NCBI GenBank assembly: GCA_037481695.1
Contig: JBBFLE010000014.1
Coordinates: 1 to 64,000 of the forward strand
DNA: 64,000 nt
DNA from: a bacterium
GTDB taxonomy: Bacteria > Desulfobacterota > Desulfocorpusculales > Desulfocorpusculum
Direction: 5' to 3'
Of this stretch, positions 16,870 through 25,140 are shown in pieces (positions within the stretch are counted from its first letter, which is position 1; each line of letters begins with the position of its first letter). The notes beneath the pieces were generated by a model, which saw nothing but the letters and a program-made list of their open reading frames with translations, made no database searches and was not told the origin of the DNA. The translations under genes and the position numbers were made by a program.

Positions 16870-17504
16870 AACTCAACTGGGCCGAGCGTTGGGCTGTAAA
16901 CAATCCCCTGAGGGTGCTCCAACAAGGACTGGAGATCCATTGGATGCGGCGCATGGCAGAGGGTTTCCCCCAAGGGGCCATGATCCTAGAGATCGGTTGC
17001 GGCCGGGGGGCAGGGGCCAGGCTGCTTTTGGATAAGTTCGCACCAGGGTTGGTTCATGTTACAGACCTGGATCTTGATATGCTGCGCAGATCCCTTAGGT
17101 ATCCAGGGCCTGGAAGGCACAAAAAGGTCAGACTGGTTGTGGCGGATGCGGCTTCACTGCCTTATCCATCGGCAAGCTTTCATGCAGTATTTGGCTTCGG
17201 TGTCATGCACCATGTGGTGGGCTGGAGGGATGCCCTAGGGGAGGTGGCCAGGGTGTTAAGGCCGGGCGGGCTTTATTTTCTGGAGGAACTGTATCCCGCT
17301 TTGTACGCCAACTTCTTGACAAGGAGACTTCTACTTCACCCCCGCCAGGGGCGCTTTGATTCGATTTCCTGGCGTGAAGCACTCAAGAACAAGGGGTTTT
17401 CTGTTCTAAAGGCCCTGGAACATCCCCTGTTGGGTATCGTGGCTGTGGCCAAGCGCTGTGAGAGAGGGGGGATCCCCCCAGGTCTGGAGCTGAAAAAAAG
17501 GTGA
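16866..17504 (+). CDS. Class I SAM-dependent methyltransferase
   Basis: A 212-residue methyltransferase (Methyltransf_11-like). The SAM motif L-E-I-G-C-G-R-G lies at ~41-48, an acidic T-D-L-D-L-D follows at ~66-71, then V-A-D-A-A-S-L-P-Y and a motif-III-like L-R-P-G-G-L-Y-F. The start ATG overlaps the ubiE stop by four bases (ATGA), so they are co-translated. The substrate is unknown; a quinone-like or cyclitol-derived molecule made by the operon is possible. Confidence 0.8.
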   Translation: MKLNWAERWAVNNPLRVLQQGLEIHWMRRMAEGFPQGAMILEIGCGRGAGARLLLDKFAPGLVHVTDLDLDMLRRSLRYPGPGRHKKVRLVVADAASLPYPSASFHAVFGFGVMHHVVGWRDALGEVARVLRPGGLYFLEELYPALYANFLTRRLLLHPRQGRFDSISWREALKNKGFSVLKALEHPLLGIVAVAKRCERGGIPPGLELKKR

Positions 17505-17527
17505 ATGTATAGGGGGCTTGCTGTAAC

Positions 17528-18487
17528 TCATTGGGATCCAAAGATGATGCCCGCCAGTATGGATGCCAGCATGGCCAGGGGGTAATAGCTGGCCTTGTTA
17601 AAAAGGTGTGCGGCAGCCTCCAGGGTTCTTTGCTTGAAAAGCATGGCAGCGGGCCTTATCAGCAAGAACCATGCGGCTCCCAGGGCTCCCAGGTGGAAGA
17701 TGGGGCTTAGGCTGCCAGGTGTACTCCAGTAAAGACACGATCCCAAAAGGGCCGAAGAGCAAAGGCAAACCATAACCACCCAGGCCGCCTTCTGGGGGCC
17801 CAACTCCACAGGAAGGGTCCTGGCGCTCAGGGATTGGTCCTCCTGCAGGTCAGACCAGTCATTGGGCACATTTTGGCCGCCTATCTCCCAAAGGAAAAGC
17901 CATAAGAAAAGGTGAGCCACAAAAAGTGGATTGGGATCAGGGTCCACAGCTAACACAGCAGCCAGCGCGCCTGAGCACTTGACTAGGCCACTGACCAGGG
18001 TCCTGAGGTAGCTGATCCTCAATAGGGCACAGTACACGGCCTCCAGACAACAGGCCACCAGAAAGATGACCGCACAAATAGGCCTCAGAGAATAAGCCCC
18101 CAGAAAGGACACAAGGGCCCACCCCAAAGCCCAAGCCACGGCCTGCCACACTGATATCAAGCCTTGGGCCATGGGGTGCCTTATAAAGACCGCATCCACA
18201 TCCTTGATTGCACTTCCTGATTCCCCCATCTTGCTCAGTTTTTCCCTATCGCTTCGGTAATCCACCAGATCGTTTAGAGCATACACAGCGGTGTAACCCG
18301 CAAAGGCACTAATGAGTCCCAGTAGAATCACTCCAACATCTGGGAAAGACCCCAAAGCCAGTAACGCTGCCTGGGCCGGGGTGGCCAGATCCAGCAGTCC
18401 ATGAGGGGTCCTAGACAAAGCCAAGAAAAGCTTGATTCTCCTAACCCCGGCAAACTCACCCAGTGATTGCACCTCCATCACATTCAC
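17528..18487 (-). CDS. UbiA-family membrane prenyltransferase
   Basis: A 319-residue polytopic inner-membrane protein that attaches a prenyl chain to an acceptor. Two Asp-rich motifs are visible: N-D-L-V-D-Y-R-S-D (72-80) and N-D-W-S-D-L-Q-E-D (near 208), the divalent-metal/diphosphate sites of the family. Several hydrophobic helices surround them. The start has GGAGG a few bases upstream; ATG 18478 is an alternative. It converges on the ino1-isomerase-ubiE operon. It could be MenA, or an EboC-like transferase acting on a cyclitol acceptor. Confidence 0.85.
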   Translation of the reverse strand: MNVMEVQSLGEFAGVRRIKLFLALSRTPHGLLDLATPAQAALLALGSFPDVGVILLGLISAFAGYTAVYALNDLVDYRSDREKLSKMGESGSAIKDVDAVFIRHPMAQGLISVWQAVAWALGWALVSFLGAYSLRPICAVIFLVACCLEAVYCALLRISYLRTLVSGLVKCSGALAAVLAVDPDPNPLFVAHLFLWLFLWEIGGQNVPNDWSDLQEDQSLSARTLPVELGPQKAAWVVMVCLCSSALLGSCLYWSTPGSLSPIFHLGALGAAWFLLIRPAAMLFKQRTLEAAAHLFNKASYYPLAMLASILAGIIFGSQ

Positions 18488-18665
18488 CCTCCGGGGGAAA
18501 TTCTCCCTTTATGATACTCATAGGAGTGCTCCGGGGACAAATGCTTATGTTACCAAGGGCTCTGCAGGCTCCAGGAGATTTCGCGCTATCCGGCCCTTAG
18601 AGGCAGGATCCATGAATGGACTTGGGGTTGGGAGGCGATCTTGGAGGGCTCTAAAGCAGTGGCCA

Positions 18666-18974
18666 TTACCGAGTGGTGTTGATTATCCTGGCTAGATTGA
18701 TCTCTTGGGTTTTTCCTGGTGGCTCCTCTGCGCCAAGGTCAAAGGGTTCTTCCTCCAAGACCGTAAGCTTGTAGAAAGAGTTATGGGTTTCAAAAAAGCC
18801 ATCGTGCAGTCTCAGTACAGGGGATGTTCGCACCACCTTGCCCGAGTCATCAAAAAGGAGATATTCCCTGCCAGGCTTAGGTTTGAGAGGCTCAAGACCC
18901 TCAAAGGGGCTGCCCAGGGTTATGAACTCCTTCTCACCGTCTTGGATAATCTTTTGAAGCCTTACCCTTCTCAT
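18666..18974 (-). CDS. Small conserved-looking hypothetical protein
   Basis: A 102-residue soluble protein with no signal peptide or membrane segment. The central region reads like a small beta barrel: G-R-E-Y-L-L-F-D-D-S-G-K, then R-T-S-P-V-L-R-L, then T-H-N-S-F-Y-K-L-T-V-L. I recall similar short proteins in Desulfuromonas-like genomes but cannot name a family. The start has GGGAGG 9 nt upstream, which supports its reality. It lies upstream of the UbiA gene on the same strand, 178 bases away. Confidence 0.6.
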   Translation of the reverse strand: MRRVRLQKIIQDGEKEFITLGSPFEGLEPLKPKPGREYLLFDDSGKVVRTSPVLRLHDGFFETHNSFYKLTVLEEEPFDLGAEEPPGKTQEINLARIINTTR

Positions 18975-19290
18975 GGTAATCTACCTCCCGCACTCCAGGG
19001 CATCGTGTCTCGAAACTTCGCATAAGCAACAAACATGCCAGGCATCTGAAAGACACCATGCCCCTGAATGTGCGCTTTTTGGAAAAGAAGCCAAGGGATT
19101 GAAATTACGATTTGGTAATTCTTTGTGCTTTCCTTTTCCATGTATTTTTTCTGGAAACATATATAGGACAGATGGCAAAGGTTTGCCTACTCATTTTCAG
19201 GCCTGGAGCAGGCAAGGCCTCTTGGGAAATCGGGATCTATTTGAGCATGGATGAGTAGTAATCCAGTTTATAGTGAGGTTGGTTTTTGTC

Positions 19291-19307
19291 ATTCACTGGG
19301 AGTGAAT
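19291..19307. promoter_or_regulatory. Inverted repeat, possible operator upstream of liv genes
   Basis: ATTCACT and AGTGAAT are perfect 7-bp arms around GGG, about 110 bases upstream of the predicted -35 box. The site could be bound by a dimeric regulator of the transporter. No regulator gene is adjacent. Confidence 0.4.
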
Positions 19308-19415
19308 ATCAGGGGCTGGGCCACCTCGGAGTTGCCGGTTCCCTGGTCGGGGCCCGAGTCAGGAATCCCGACTTTCCCATCTTCGAGAGGAAAATGACGC
19401 TTTGTACAATTTGAT

Positions 19416-19445
19416 TTGACAAACACACTCAAATTCCCGTATATG
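19416..19445 (+). promoter_or_regulatory. Sigma-70-type promoter of the liv operon
   Basis: A consensus TTGACA (19416-19421) is followed after 18 bases by TATATG (19440-19445). It lies about 75 bases upstream of the chosen livK start. Confidence 0.7.
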
Positions 19446-19521
19446 AAATAAACTTTCTTTGAAAGGCGGAATGCAGCACAGCTGCTCTACCGCTTCATAC
19501 TGTAATATGGAGGAGGGCACT

Positions 19522-20802
19522 ATGGAGAAAAAGCCTGGCCTGGGGTTAGATCTAGACAGAAGGAGCTTTCTTCAAGTAACAGCAGCCGCGGGCGCTGCCA
19601 CGGCCATCAGTGGGTTTCCTAGGGTGCTCAGAGCAGCAGCGCCCACCATCAAGATCGGCTCTGTACAACCGGTCACTGGCCCACTGGCGGTAATAGGTCT
19701 GGGCCAACGCCGTGCAGCCCAGATGGCCGTGGAGTACATTAATTCCAGGGGCGGCATCAAATCCATGGGTGGGGCCAAGCTGGAGCTGCTGCTGGGAGAC
19801 AGCCAAACCTCGGCAGAGGTCGGCCGTTCGGAGGCTGACCGCCTGATCAAGGAAGGTGCAAAAGTAATAGTGGGGGCCTTTGAGAGCGGCACCGGCATGG
19901 CCATTGCCACCTTGTGTGAGCAAAGGGGGGTGCCCTTTCTTTGCGATGTGGCCACCCTAGATGACATAACCCAGAAGGGCTACAAGTACACCTTCCGAAT
20001 CTTCCCCACCTCCACCACCTTTGCCAAGAGGATGATAGAGTTCCTAAGGAGCATTTTTGAGGAAAAGAAGGTCTCTCCCAAAAGAGCTGTGGTTTCCTAT
20101 GTGGGTGACGCCTTCGGGAAGACTCAGGCAGCTTTTTTCATAAAAGAGTTCAAGGCCTCCAACCTGGGTATGGAGATTGTGGAAGAGATAAGTTATCCCT
20201 TGGGAGTGCCTGATCTGTCGGCGGAGGTGGCTAAGATCAAGGCGGCAAAGCCAGATGTTCTATTTCCCATATGCAGACCAGGGGATTCCACTCTCTTGAC
20301 TAGGGAGCTTTTCAAACAGAGGGTGGAACTCATGGGAATAATCAGCCCAGGGTCTCCGGGCTGGTACGAACCCTCGGTCATTAAAGATTTGGACAAACTT
20401 ATTTACTACGTAATGGACAATGTGCCTTGGGTCAATCCTGAAAGTCCGGTGTACAAGGAGGCCAACGAGCTCTTCTTGAAGAACTACAATGCCTATCTCG
20501 AGACCAACAACGGCTACGCTTACACAGGAATACTGGTTGTGGCCGATGCTTTGGAAAGGGCCAAGTCCACAGATCCAGATAAGATAGTGGAGGCCTTTAA
20601 GAAGACTGAGTTCAAAGATCATCCCATGGTGGGGGAGGCCATCAAGTTTGCCCCCAATGGAGACAACATAAATGCCACCACAGCCATGATTCAGATCCTT
20701 CCGGATCCAGATCCTCTGAAGAGAACCAAGGTGGTGCTGCCCAAAAAATTCGCCCAGGCCCCCTTTGTTTTCCCTGCACCCCAGCTCTGGGAAAGAGGAT
20801 GA
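19522..20802 (+). CDS. livK: Branched-chain amino-acid-type ABC transporter binding protein (Tat signal)
   Basis: A 426-residue periplasmic substrate-binding protein of the Leu/Ile/Val (HAAT) family. The N-terminus has a twin-arginine motif D-R-R-S-F-L-Q-V (residues 12-19) and an Ala-rich hydrophobic core, so it is probably exported folded by Tat. The mature part begins I-K-I-G-S-V-Q-P-V-T-G-P-L-A, the standard fold start. GGAGGAGGG lies 5-8 nt before ATG 19522, which I prefer to upstream in-frame starts. First gene of a complete Liv cassette. Ligands of this family include branched-chain amino acids, amides, urea and aromatic acids, so the substrate is open. Confidence 0.88.
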   Translation: MEKKPGLGLDLDRRSFLQVTAAAGAATAISGFPRVLRAAAPTIKIGSVQPVTGPLAVIGLGQRRAAQMAVEYINSRGGIKSMGGAKLELLLGDSQTSAEVGRSEADRLIKEGAKVIVGAFESGTGMAIATLCEQRGVPFLCDVATLDDITQKGYKYTFRIFPTSTTFAKRMIEFLRSIFEEKKVSPKRAVVSYVGDAFGKTQAAFFIKEFKASNLGMEIVEEISYPLGVPDLSAEVAKIKAAKPDVLFPICRPGDSTLLTRELFKQRVELMGIISPGSPGWYEPSVIKDLDKLIYYVMDNVPWVNPESPVYKEANELFLKNYNAYLETNNGYAYTGILVVADALERAKSTDPDKIVEAFKKTEFKDHPMVGEAIKFAPNGDNINATTAMIQILPDPDPLKRTKVVLPKKFAQAPFVFPAPQLWERG

Positions 20803-20810
20803 AGTAATCA

Positions 20811-20875
20811 CCCCCCGCACGGCCTCGGCATTGAAAAAAGGAGTAGCCCTGCGGGGGGCCTGGCTCAAAGCCAGG
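20811..20875 (+). promoter_or_regulatory. Two intercistronic hairpins between livK and livH
   Basis: CCCCCCGCA (20811-20819) is perfectly complementary to TGCGGGGGG (20850-20858), enclosing a 30-nt loop. Immediately after, CCTGGCT-CAA-AGCCAGG (20859-20875) forms a perfect 7-bp hairpin. Neither is followed by a T run. They probably stabilise the livK end of the mRNA or lower expression of the membrane components relative to the binding protein. Confidence 0.6.
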
Positions 20876-20924
20876 AGGGATCGGTTTTTCAAAGGACTGG
20901 GAATAGAAACGCTGGCGGAGCTTC

Positions 20925-21794
20925 ATGAATTATCAACTGCTACTTCAACTGGCGGTGCAAGGCGTTCTCTTGGGTGGGGTTTACGGCCTCATAGCAGTGG
21001 GGCTTTCCCTGATATTCGGAGTCATGGGGGTGATCAACTTCGCCCACGGCCCCATGATGGTTCTGGGCATGTACATAGCTTACGGAATTCTGGTCTTGTT
21101 GGGGCTGGACCCTTATGTTTCTTTGCTTCTTGTGGCAGCGGCCCTATTTCTGTTGGGCTATCTGGTGCAGGCCACTGTGGTGAATCGCATCTTGGATTTC
21201 CCCGAGGCCATGCAGGTGCTTCCCCTCGTGGCCACAGGCTTGATAATCGAAAATGCGGTTTTACTGGGTTTTGGTCCTGACCCAAGGAGCCCCAGGACAG
21301 CCCTGGGTCTGGCCACATTGCACCTGGGCCCTGTGATGATAGATGTCTCTAGGCTCATGGCTTTTGGCTTGGCCGTGATCATCACTGGCGTGGTTTTTCT
21401 TTTTCTGAAATATTCCGATATAGGCAAGTCCATCAGGGCAGCAGCCGACAACAGGGTGGGGGCTCTTTTGGTGGGGATCCGCGTGGACCGGGTAAACAAC
21501 TTCTCCTTTGGAGTTGGAGCTGCCACCACTGGCGCAGCCGGAGCCTTGTTGCTTCCCCTCATGGCCACATCACCTCACCTGGGCCACGATTTCACCATGA
21601 CAGCCTTTGTGGTGGTCATCCTGGGAGGCTTGGGTAGCCTTCCAGGGGCACTTGTGGGCGGGCTGATTTTGGGGGTGGCCGAGTCGGTCTCGACCATAAT
21701 GGTGCCTGCTACCATGAAGCAGGTGGTAAGCTTCGCATTGTTGGTTGCCATCATGCTCTTTAGACCTCAGGGACTTTTTGGAGGCAGGGCATGA
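20925..21794 (+). CDS. livH: Liv-type ABC transporter permease (LivH)
   Basis: A 289-residue inner-membrane permease with about eight hydrophobic segments. It shows the family signatures G-L-I-F-G-V-M-G-V-I-N-F-A-H-G (near 30) and the coupling-loop region A-A-A-D-N-R-V-G-A-L-L-V-G-I (near 171). It pairs with LivM to form the channel. It starts 122 bases after livK, behind a structured gap, and its stop overlaps the livM start (ATGA). Confidence 0.92.
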   Translation: MNYQLLLQLAVQGVLLGGVYGLIAVGLSLIFGVMGVINFAHGPMMVLGMYIAYGILVLLGLDPYVSLLLVAAALFLLGYLVQATVVNRILDFPEAMQVLPLVATGLIIENAVLLGFGPDPRSPRTALGLATLHLGPVMIDVSRLMAFGLAVIITGVVFLFLKYSDIGKSIRAAADNRVGALLVGIRVDRVNNFSFGVGAATTGAAGALLLPLMATSPHLGHDFTMTAFVVVILGGLGSLPGALVGGLILGVAESVSTIMVPATMKQVVSFALLVAIMLFRPQGLFGGRA

Positions 21795-22756
21795 AAAGGC
21801 TTCATTTGATACTGGTATCCTGTCTGGCGGTCTTGCTGCTCCTGCCCCTTGTGCTGGACAAGTATCTGTTGGGCATATTCGTAATGATCTTCTTTTATGC
21901 CTATCTGGGGCAATCCTGGAACATTCTGACCGGTTACACCGGGCACATCTCTTTGGGCCATGCCCTCTATGTCGGAATAGGGGCCTATACCTCCACTTAC
22001 CTTGCCATGAACCACAACATCTCGCCCTGGATAGGCATGTGGGTGGGGGCTGTGTTGGCCATGTTGGTGGGTTTGGTGATCGGATTTCTGGGCTTCAGAT
22101 TCGGTCTGAGAGGGGTTTATTTTGTAATTTTGACCATATCATTCGCAGAGATTGCCCGTTTGGTAGTTTCGCACATCCCAGCTTTGGGGGGATTTGCAGG
22201 CATTTTCCTGGACTTCAAACCATCTTTCTGGAATTTTCAATTCAGGGGGAACGAGGCCTATTATTATCTTTCTTTGGGCTTCATGGTGGCCTCTGTGGTG
22301 GTGGCCAGGCTCTTGGAACTCTCTAAGGCTGGTAGGCTCATGGTGGCTGTTAGGGAGGATGAAACAGCAGCTGAGGCCCTGGGAGTCAATGCTTTCAAGT
22401 ATTCCATGCTGGGCATAGCCCTGAGCGCATTCATGAGTGCCCTTGGGGGAACCTTTTACGCCAACTACATCTTTTACATAAACCCCAACTCGGTTCTGGG
22501 CATGGGGCTCTCTATAGAGTTGATTCTGAGGCCCATCATCGGGGGCATGGGCACAGCCCTGGGACCGGTGCTGGGTTCTTTTCTTCTGACTCCCCTCTCT
22601 GAGGTTTCCAGGGCTTACTTCGCCAAGGGGGGGCTGGAGGGATTGCATCTTATTCTTTATGGAGTGCTGGCTATATTGGTGGTTTTATTCATGAGAGAGG
22701 GGATACTGGTTTATCTGAAAAAAGCGTTTGGCTCCAGGCTGGGATTGGAACCATGA
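21791..22756 (+). CDS. livM: Liv-type ABC transporter permease (LivM)
   Basis: A 321-residue polytopic permease. It contains N-I-L-T-G-Y-T-G-H-I-S-L-G-H (near 50) and the cytoplasmic coupling motif A-V-R-E-D-E-T-A-A-E-A-L-G-V-N (near 188), both typical of LivM. ATGA overlaps at both ends tie it translationally to livH and livG. Confidence 0.92.
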   Translation: MKRLHLILVSCLAVLLLLPLVLDKYLLGIFVMIFFYAYLGQSWNILTGYTGHISLGHALYVGIGAYTSTYLAMNHNISPWIGMWVGAVLAMLVGLVIGFLGFRFGLRGVYFVILTISFAEIARLVVSHIPALGGFAGIFLDFKPSFWNFQFRGNEAYYYLSLGFMVASVVVARLLELSKAGRLMVAVREDETAAEALGVNAFKYSMLGIALSAFMSALGGTFYANYIFYINPNSVLGMGLSIELILRPIIGGMGTALGPVLGSFLLTPLSEVSRAYFAKGGLEGLHLILYGVLAILVVLFMREGILVYLKKAFGSRLGLEP

Positions 22757-23484
22757 GCCTGCTGCTGGTGGAAAAGCTTGAAAAGCATTTCGGGGGGCTC
22801 TGTGCCGTGGCAGAGCTGTCCTTCGAGGTCAAAGATGGTGAGATTCTGGGGCTCATCGGGCCCAACGGGGCAGGAAAGACAACGGTATTTAATTGCCTGA
22901 CGGGTTTTTTGCCCATAGACCAAGGCCAGGTCAGGTTCAAAGGTAGATCCATGATGGGCCTCAAACCCCACCAGATATGCCGTCTGGGCATGACCCGCAC
23001 CTTTCAGATAGTAAGGCCCTTTTTGAATGTGAGCGTGTTGGACAATGTCATGGTGGGAGCCATGCTCAGGGAGAGCTCTCTGGCAGCAGCCCGCAGATTG
23101 GCGCAATCTACCCTGGAGCTTGCAGGGCTGGAGAGCCTCTCCAAAGAAAAGGCCGGCAGCCTTCCCCTGGCCCTAAGAAAGAGATTGGAACTGGCCCGTG
23201 CCCTGGCCACCAGGCCGGAGTTGTTGCTCCTGGACGAAGTCATGGGGGGACTAAACCCCCGAGATGTGGACGAGATGGTCAGTTTGCTCAAAGAGGTCCA
23301 TGCAAGGGGTGTAAGCATCCTGCTCATAGAACATGTCATGAGAGGCCTCATGGCCCTGGCCCAAAGGGTCGTTGTGATCAACTACGGCAGAAAGATATCG
23401 GAAGGAGCACCTCAGGAGGTGGTCAGGGACCCTCAAGTGGTGGAGGCTTACCTGGGTAGGGAGTTCCTGGATGCTGGAAATTAA
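22753..23484 (+). CDS. livG: Liv-type ABC transporter ATPase (LivG)
   Basis: A 243-residue ATP-binding subunit. Walker A is G-P-N-G-A-G-K-T-T (near 37) and Walker B is L-L-L-L-D-E-V (near 160), with the following H-V-M-R switch His. The position of the signature motif reads S-L-P-L-A-L-R-K-R, altered from the consensus L-S-G-G-Q/Y; LivG proteins often show a relaxed signature. It overlaps livF by 14 bases. Confidence 0.9.
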   Translation: MSLLLVEKLEKHFGGLCAVAELSFEVKDGEILGLIGPNGAGKTTVFNCLTGFLPIDQGQVRFKGRSMMGLKPHQICRLGMTRTFQIVRPFLNVSVLDNVMVGAMLRESSLAAARRLAQSTLELAGLESLSKEKAGSLPLALRKRLELARALATRPELLLLDEVMGGLNPRDVDEMVSLLKEVHARGVSILLIEHVMRGLMALAQRVVVINYGRKISEGAPQEVVRDPQVVEAYLGREFLDAGN

Positions 23485-24175
23485 AGAAATTGATGTGTTC
23501 TACGGAGACATGCAGGCCTTGAGAAAGGTCAGCCTGCGGGTGGTTCAGGCCGAGATGGTGGCCCTGATAGGCTCCAATGGAGCCGGAAAGTCCACCACCC
23601 TTAAGAGTATCTCAGGTCTTCTCAGACCCCGCAGGGGAACCATAAGCTTCCACGGTCAGGATCTGTGCCGCATGAGTGCCTCAGAAATAGTGGAGCTGGG
23701 AATAAGCCAGGTACCCGAGGGAAGGCAGATATTTCCAAATATGACTGTCCTGGAAAACCTGGAGATGGGGGCTCAATTCCCCAAGGTCAAGAAATTACGC
23801 AGTCAGAGCATGGAGGAGGTCTTTGTACTTTTCCCCAGGCTCCGGGAGAGGATTTCCCAGAAAGCAGGGACCCTAAGCGGCGGGGAACAACAGATGCTGG
23901 CCATAGGCCGAAGCCTCATGTCCAGGCCGCAGCTTCTGATGCTGGACGAGCCTTCCCTTGGTTTGTCTCCACTTCTTGTTTCTCTGATCTTCGACACCAT
24001 AGCCAAGATAAACACCGGAGGCACCATGGTGCTCTTGGTGGAGCAAAATGTTTTCCATGCCCTGAAACTCTCCAGTCGCGGTTATGTGCTGGAGAACGGA
24101 TTCGTGCTCATGGAGGGGCAAGGGGAATCGCTTCTAAAGCAGGACCATATCCGAAAGGCATATTTAGGACTCTAA
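23471..24175 (+). CDS. livF: Liv-type ABC transporter ATPase (LivF)
   Basis: A 234-residue ATPase with Walker A G-S-N-G-A-G-K-S-T (near 36), signature L-S-G-G-E-Q-Q-M-L (near 137) and Walker B L-L-M-L-D-E-P-S (near 157). It is the last gene of the livKHMGF cassette and overlaps livG. Together with LivG it powers import. No clear terminator follows. Confidence 0.92.
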   Translation: MLEIKEIDVFYGDMQALRKVSLRVVQAEMVALIGSNGAGKSTTLKSISGLLRPRRGTISFHGQDLCRMSASEIVELGISQVPEGRQIFPNMTVLENLEMGAQFPKVKKLRSQSMEEVFVLFPRLRERISQKAGTLSGGEQQMLAIGRSLMSRPQLLMLDEPSLGLSPLLVSLIFDTIAKINTGGTMVLLVEQNVFHALKLSSRGYVLENGFVLMEGQGESLLKQDHIRKAYLGL

Positions 24176-24330
24176 TATATCCTCAGGGGGGCTCAAGTTT
24201 CTTTCCATTTAGCCGAAAAAAGAAGTTGAGATCTTTTGGAAATGAGTATATGCTTGCTTGGCCTTTGAGGCAAACTTGAAGTAAGTTTTGAAAAGTGGCC
24301 TTGTACAGGCTGAAAAACCAAGGAGGGGAG

Positions 24331-25125
24331 ATGAGATCGAGAACCAAGGGGGTTTGGTTGGGTGGGATTGTGGGAATCCTGCTTCTTGGCAGCACTTGGG
24401 CACAGAACTTGGCCCTGGCATCTGAGTCTGGCGCCTCTGAGAGCGCCGGGACTCCAATTGCGGCTTTTGCCCAAAGCGGTAGTGGTGAGAAGTCAGCCTT
24501 GGGAAAAGAGGCCGAAGAGGTTCAAATCCCAGATCCCTTGGAGCCCTGGAACAGGGCTATGTTTACCTTCAACGATCGCTTCTATTTTTGGGTTTTCAAA
24601 CCGTTTGCCACGGGATATAACGCAGTTATACCTGAGGACTTTAGAATTTGCTTTAGAAATGTGTTCAACAATGCTGTCATGCCAGTGAGGTTTCTCAATA
24701 ACATCTTCCAACTGAAATTCGAAAATGCCGGTATCGAACTGGCCCGCTTTCTCATAAATTCCACCTTCGGCTTCGGAGGATTGGTGGATGCAGCGGACTA
24801 CATAAATCTGAAGCCCAGGGAAGAGGATTTTGGCCAGACTTTGGGCTGGTACGGGCTTGACCATGGTTTTTACTTCGTATGGCCCTTTTTGGGGGCATCA
24901 TCTGCTAGAGACACCGTGGGCATAGCGGCCGACTCATTCATGAACCCCATCAACTGGCTGCTTCCAGGGGCCGAGTGGGTCTTTGCGGCCAGTGCTTACA
25001 GATATACCAATGATCAGTCCCTGAGGCTGGGGGAGTACGAGGATCTGATCAAGGCTGCATTGGATCCATATGAGGCTGTCAAAGACGCCTATGCCCAGTA
25101 CAGGAAGAAGCAGGTGGCCAAGTAA
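24331..25125 (+). CDS. mlaA: MlaA/VacJ-family outer-membrane lipid-asymmetry protein, no lipobox
   Basis: A 264-residue envelope protein. The family core starts at D-P-L-E-P-W-N-R-A-M-F-x-F-N-D (near 68) and includes R-F-L-I-N-S-T-F-G-F-G-G and G-Q-T-L-G-W-Y-G. MlaA removes phospholipids from the outer leaflet and passes them to the Mla pathway. The N-terminal signal ends in A-L-A without a lipobox cysteine, so this copy is probably soluble periplasmic or anchored only by its donut domain. ATG 24331 is preferred because GGAGGGG lies 5 nt upstream. No other mla genes are adjacent. Confidence 0.85.
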   Translation: MRSRTKGVWLGGIVGILLLGSTWAQNLALASESGASESAGTPIAAFAQSGSGEKSALGKEAEEVQIPDPLEPWNRAMFTFNDRFYFWVFKPFATGYNAVIPEDFRICFRNVFNNAVMPVRFLNNIFQLKFENAGIELARFLINSTFGFGGLVDAADYINLKPREEDFGQTLGWYGLDHGFYFVWPFLGASSARDTVGIAADSFMNPINWLLPGAEWVFAASAYRYTNDQSLRLGEYEDLIKAALDPYEAVKDAYAQYRKKQVAK

Positions 25126-25140
25126 GCACAGAGGCAGCCT

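Larger units (their letters stand above)
18975..19521. other. Long regulatory region upstream of the liv operon
   Basis: About 550 bases without a supported gene. It contains a perfect 7-bp inverted repeat ATTCACT-GGG-AGTGAAT (19291-19307), a GTCGGG/CCCGAC pair (19346-19351 and 19367-19372) and a strong promoter (19416-19445). The first half is AT-rich and featureless to my eye. Candidate short frames in it lack ribosome-binding sites. Confidence 0.5.

Noticed and set aside
18975-19521. A riboswitch in the leader of the liv operon
   Set aside because: The inverted repeats found lie upstream of the predicted promoter, so they are not in the transcript, and no known aptamer consensus was recognised.
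20765-21280. A 171-residue plus-strand frame overlapping livK and livH
   Set aside because: It is out of frame with both genes, which have strong family motifs, and it reads through the intercistronic hairpins.
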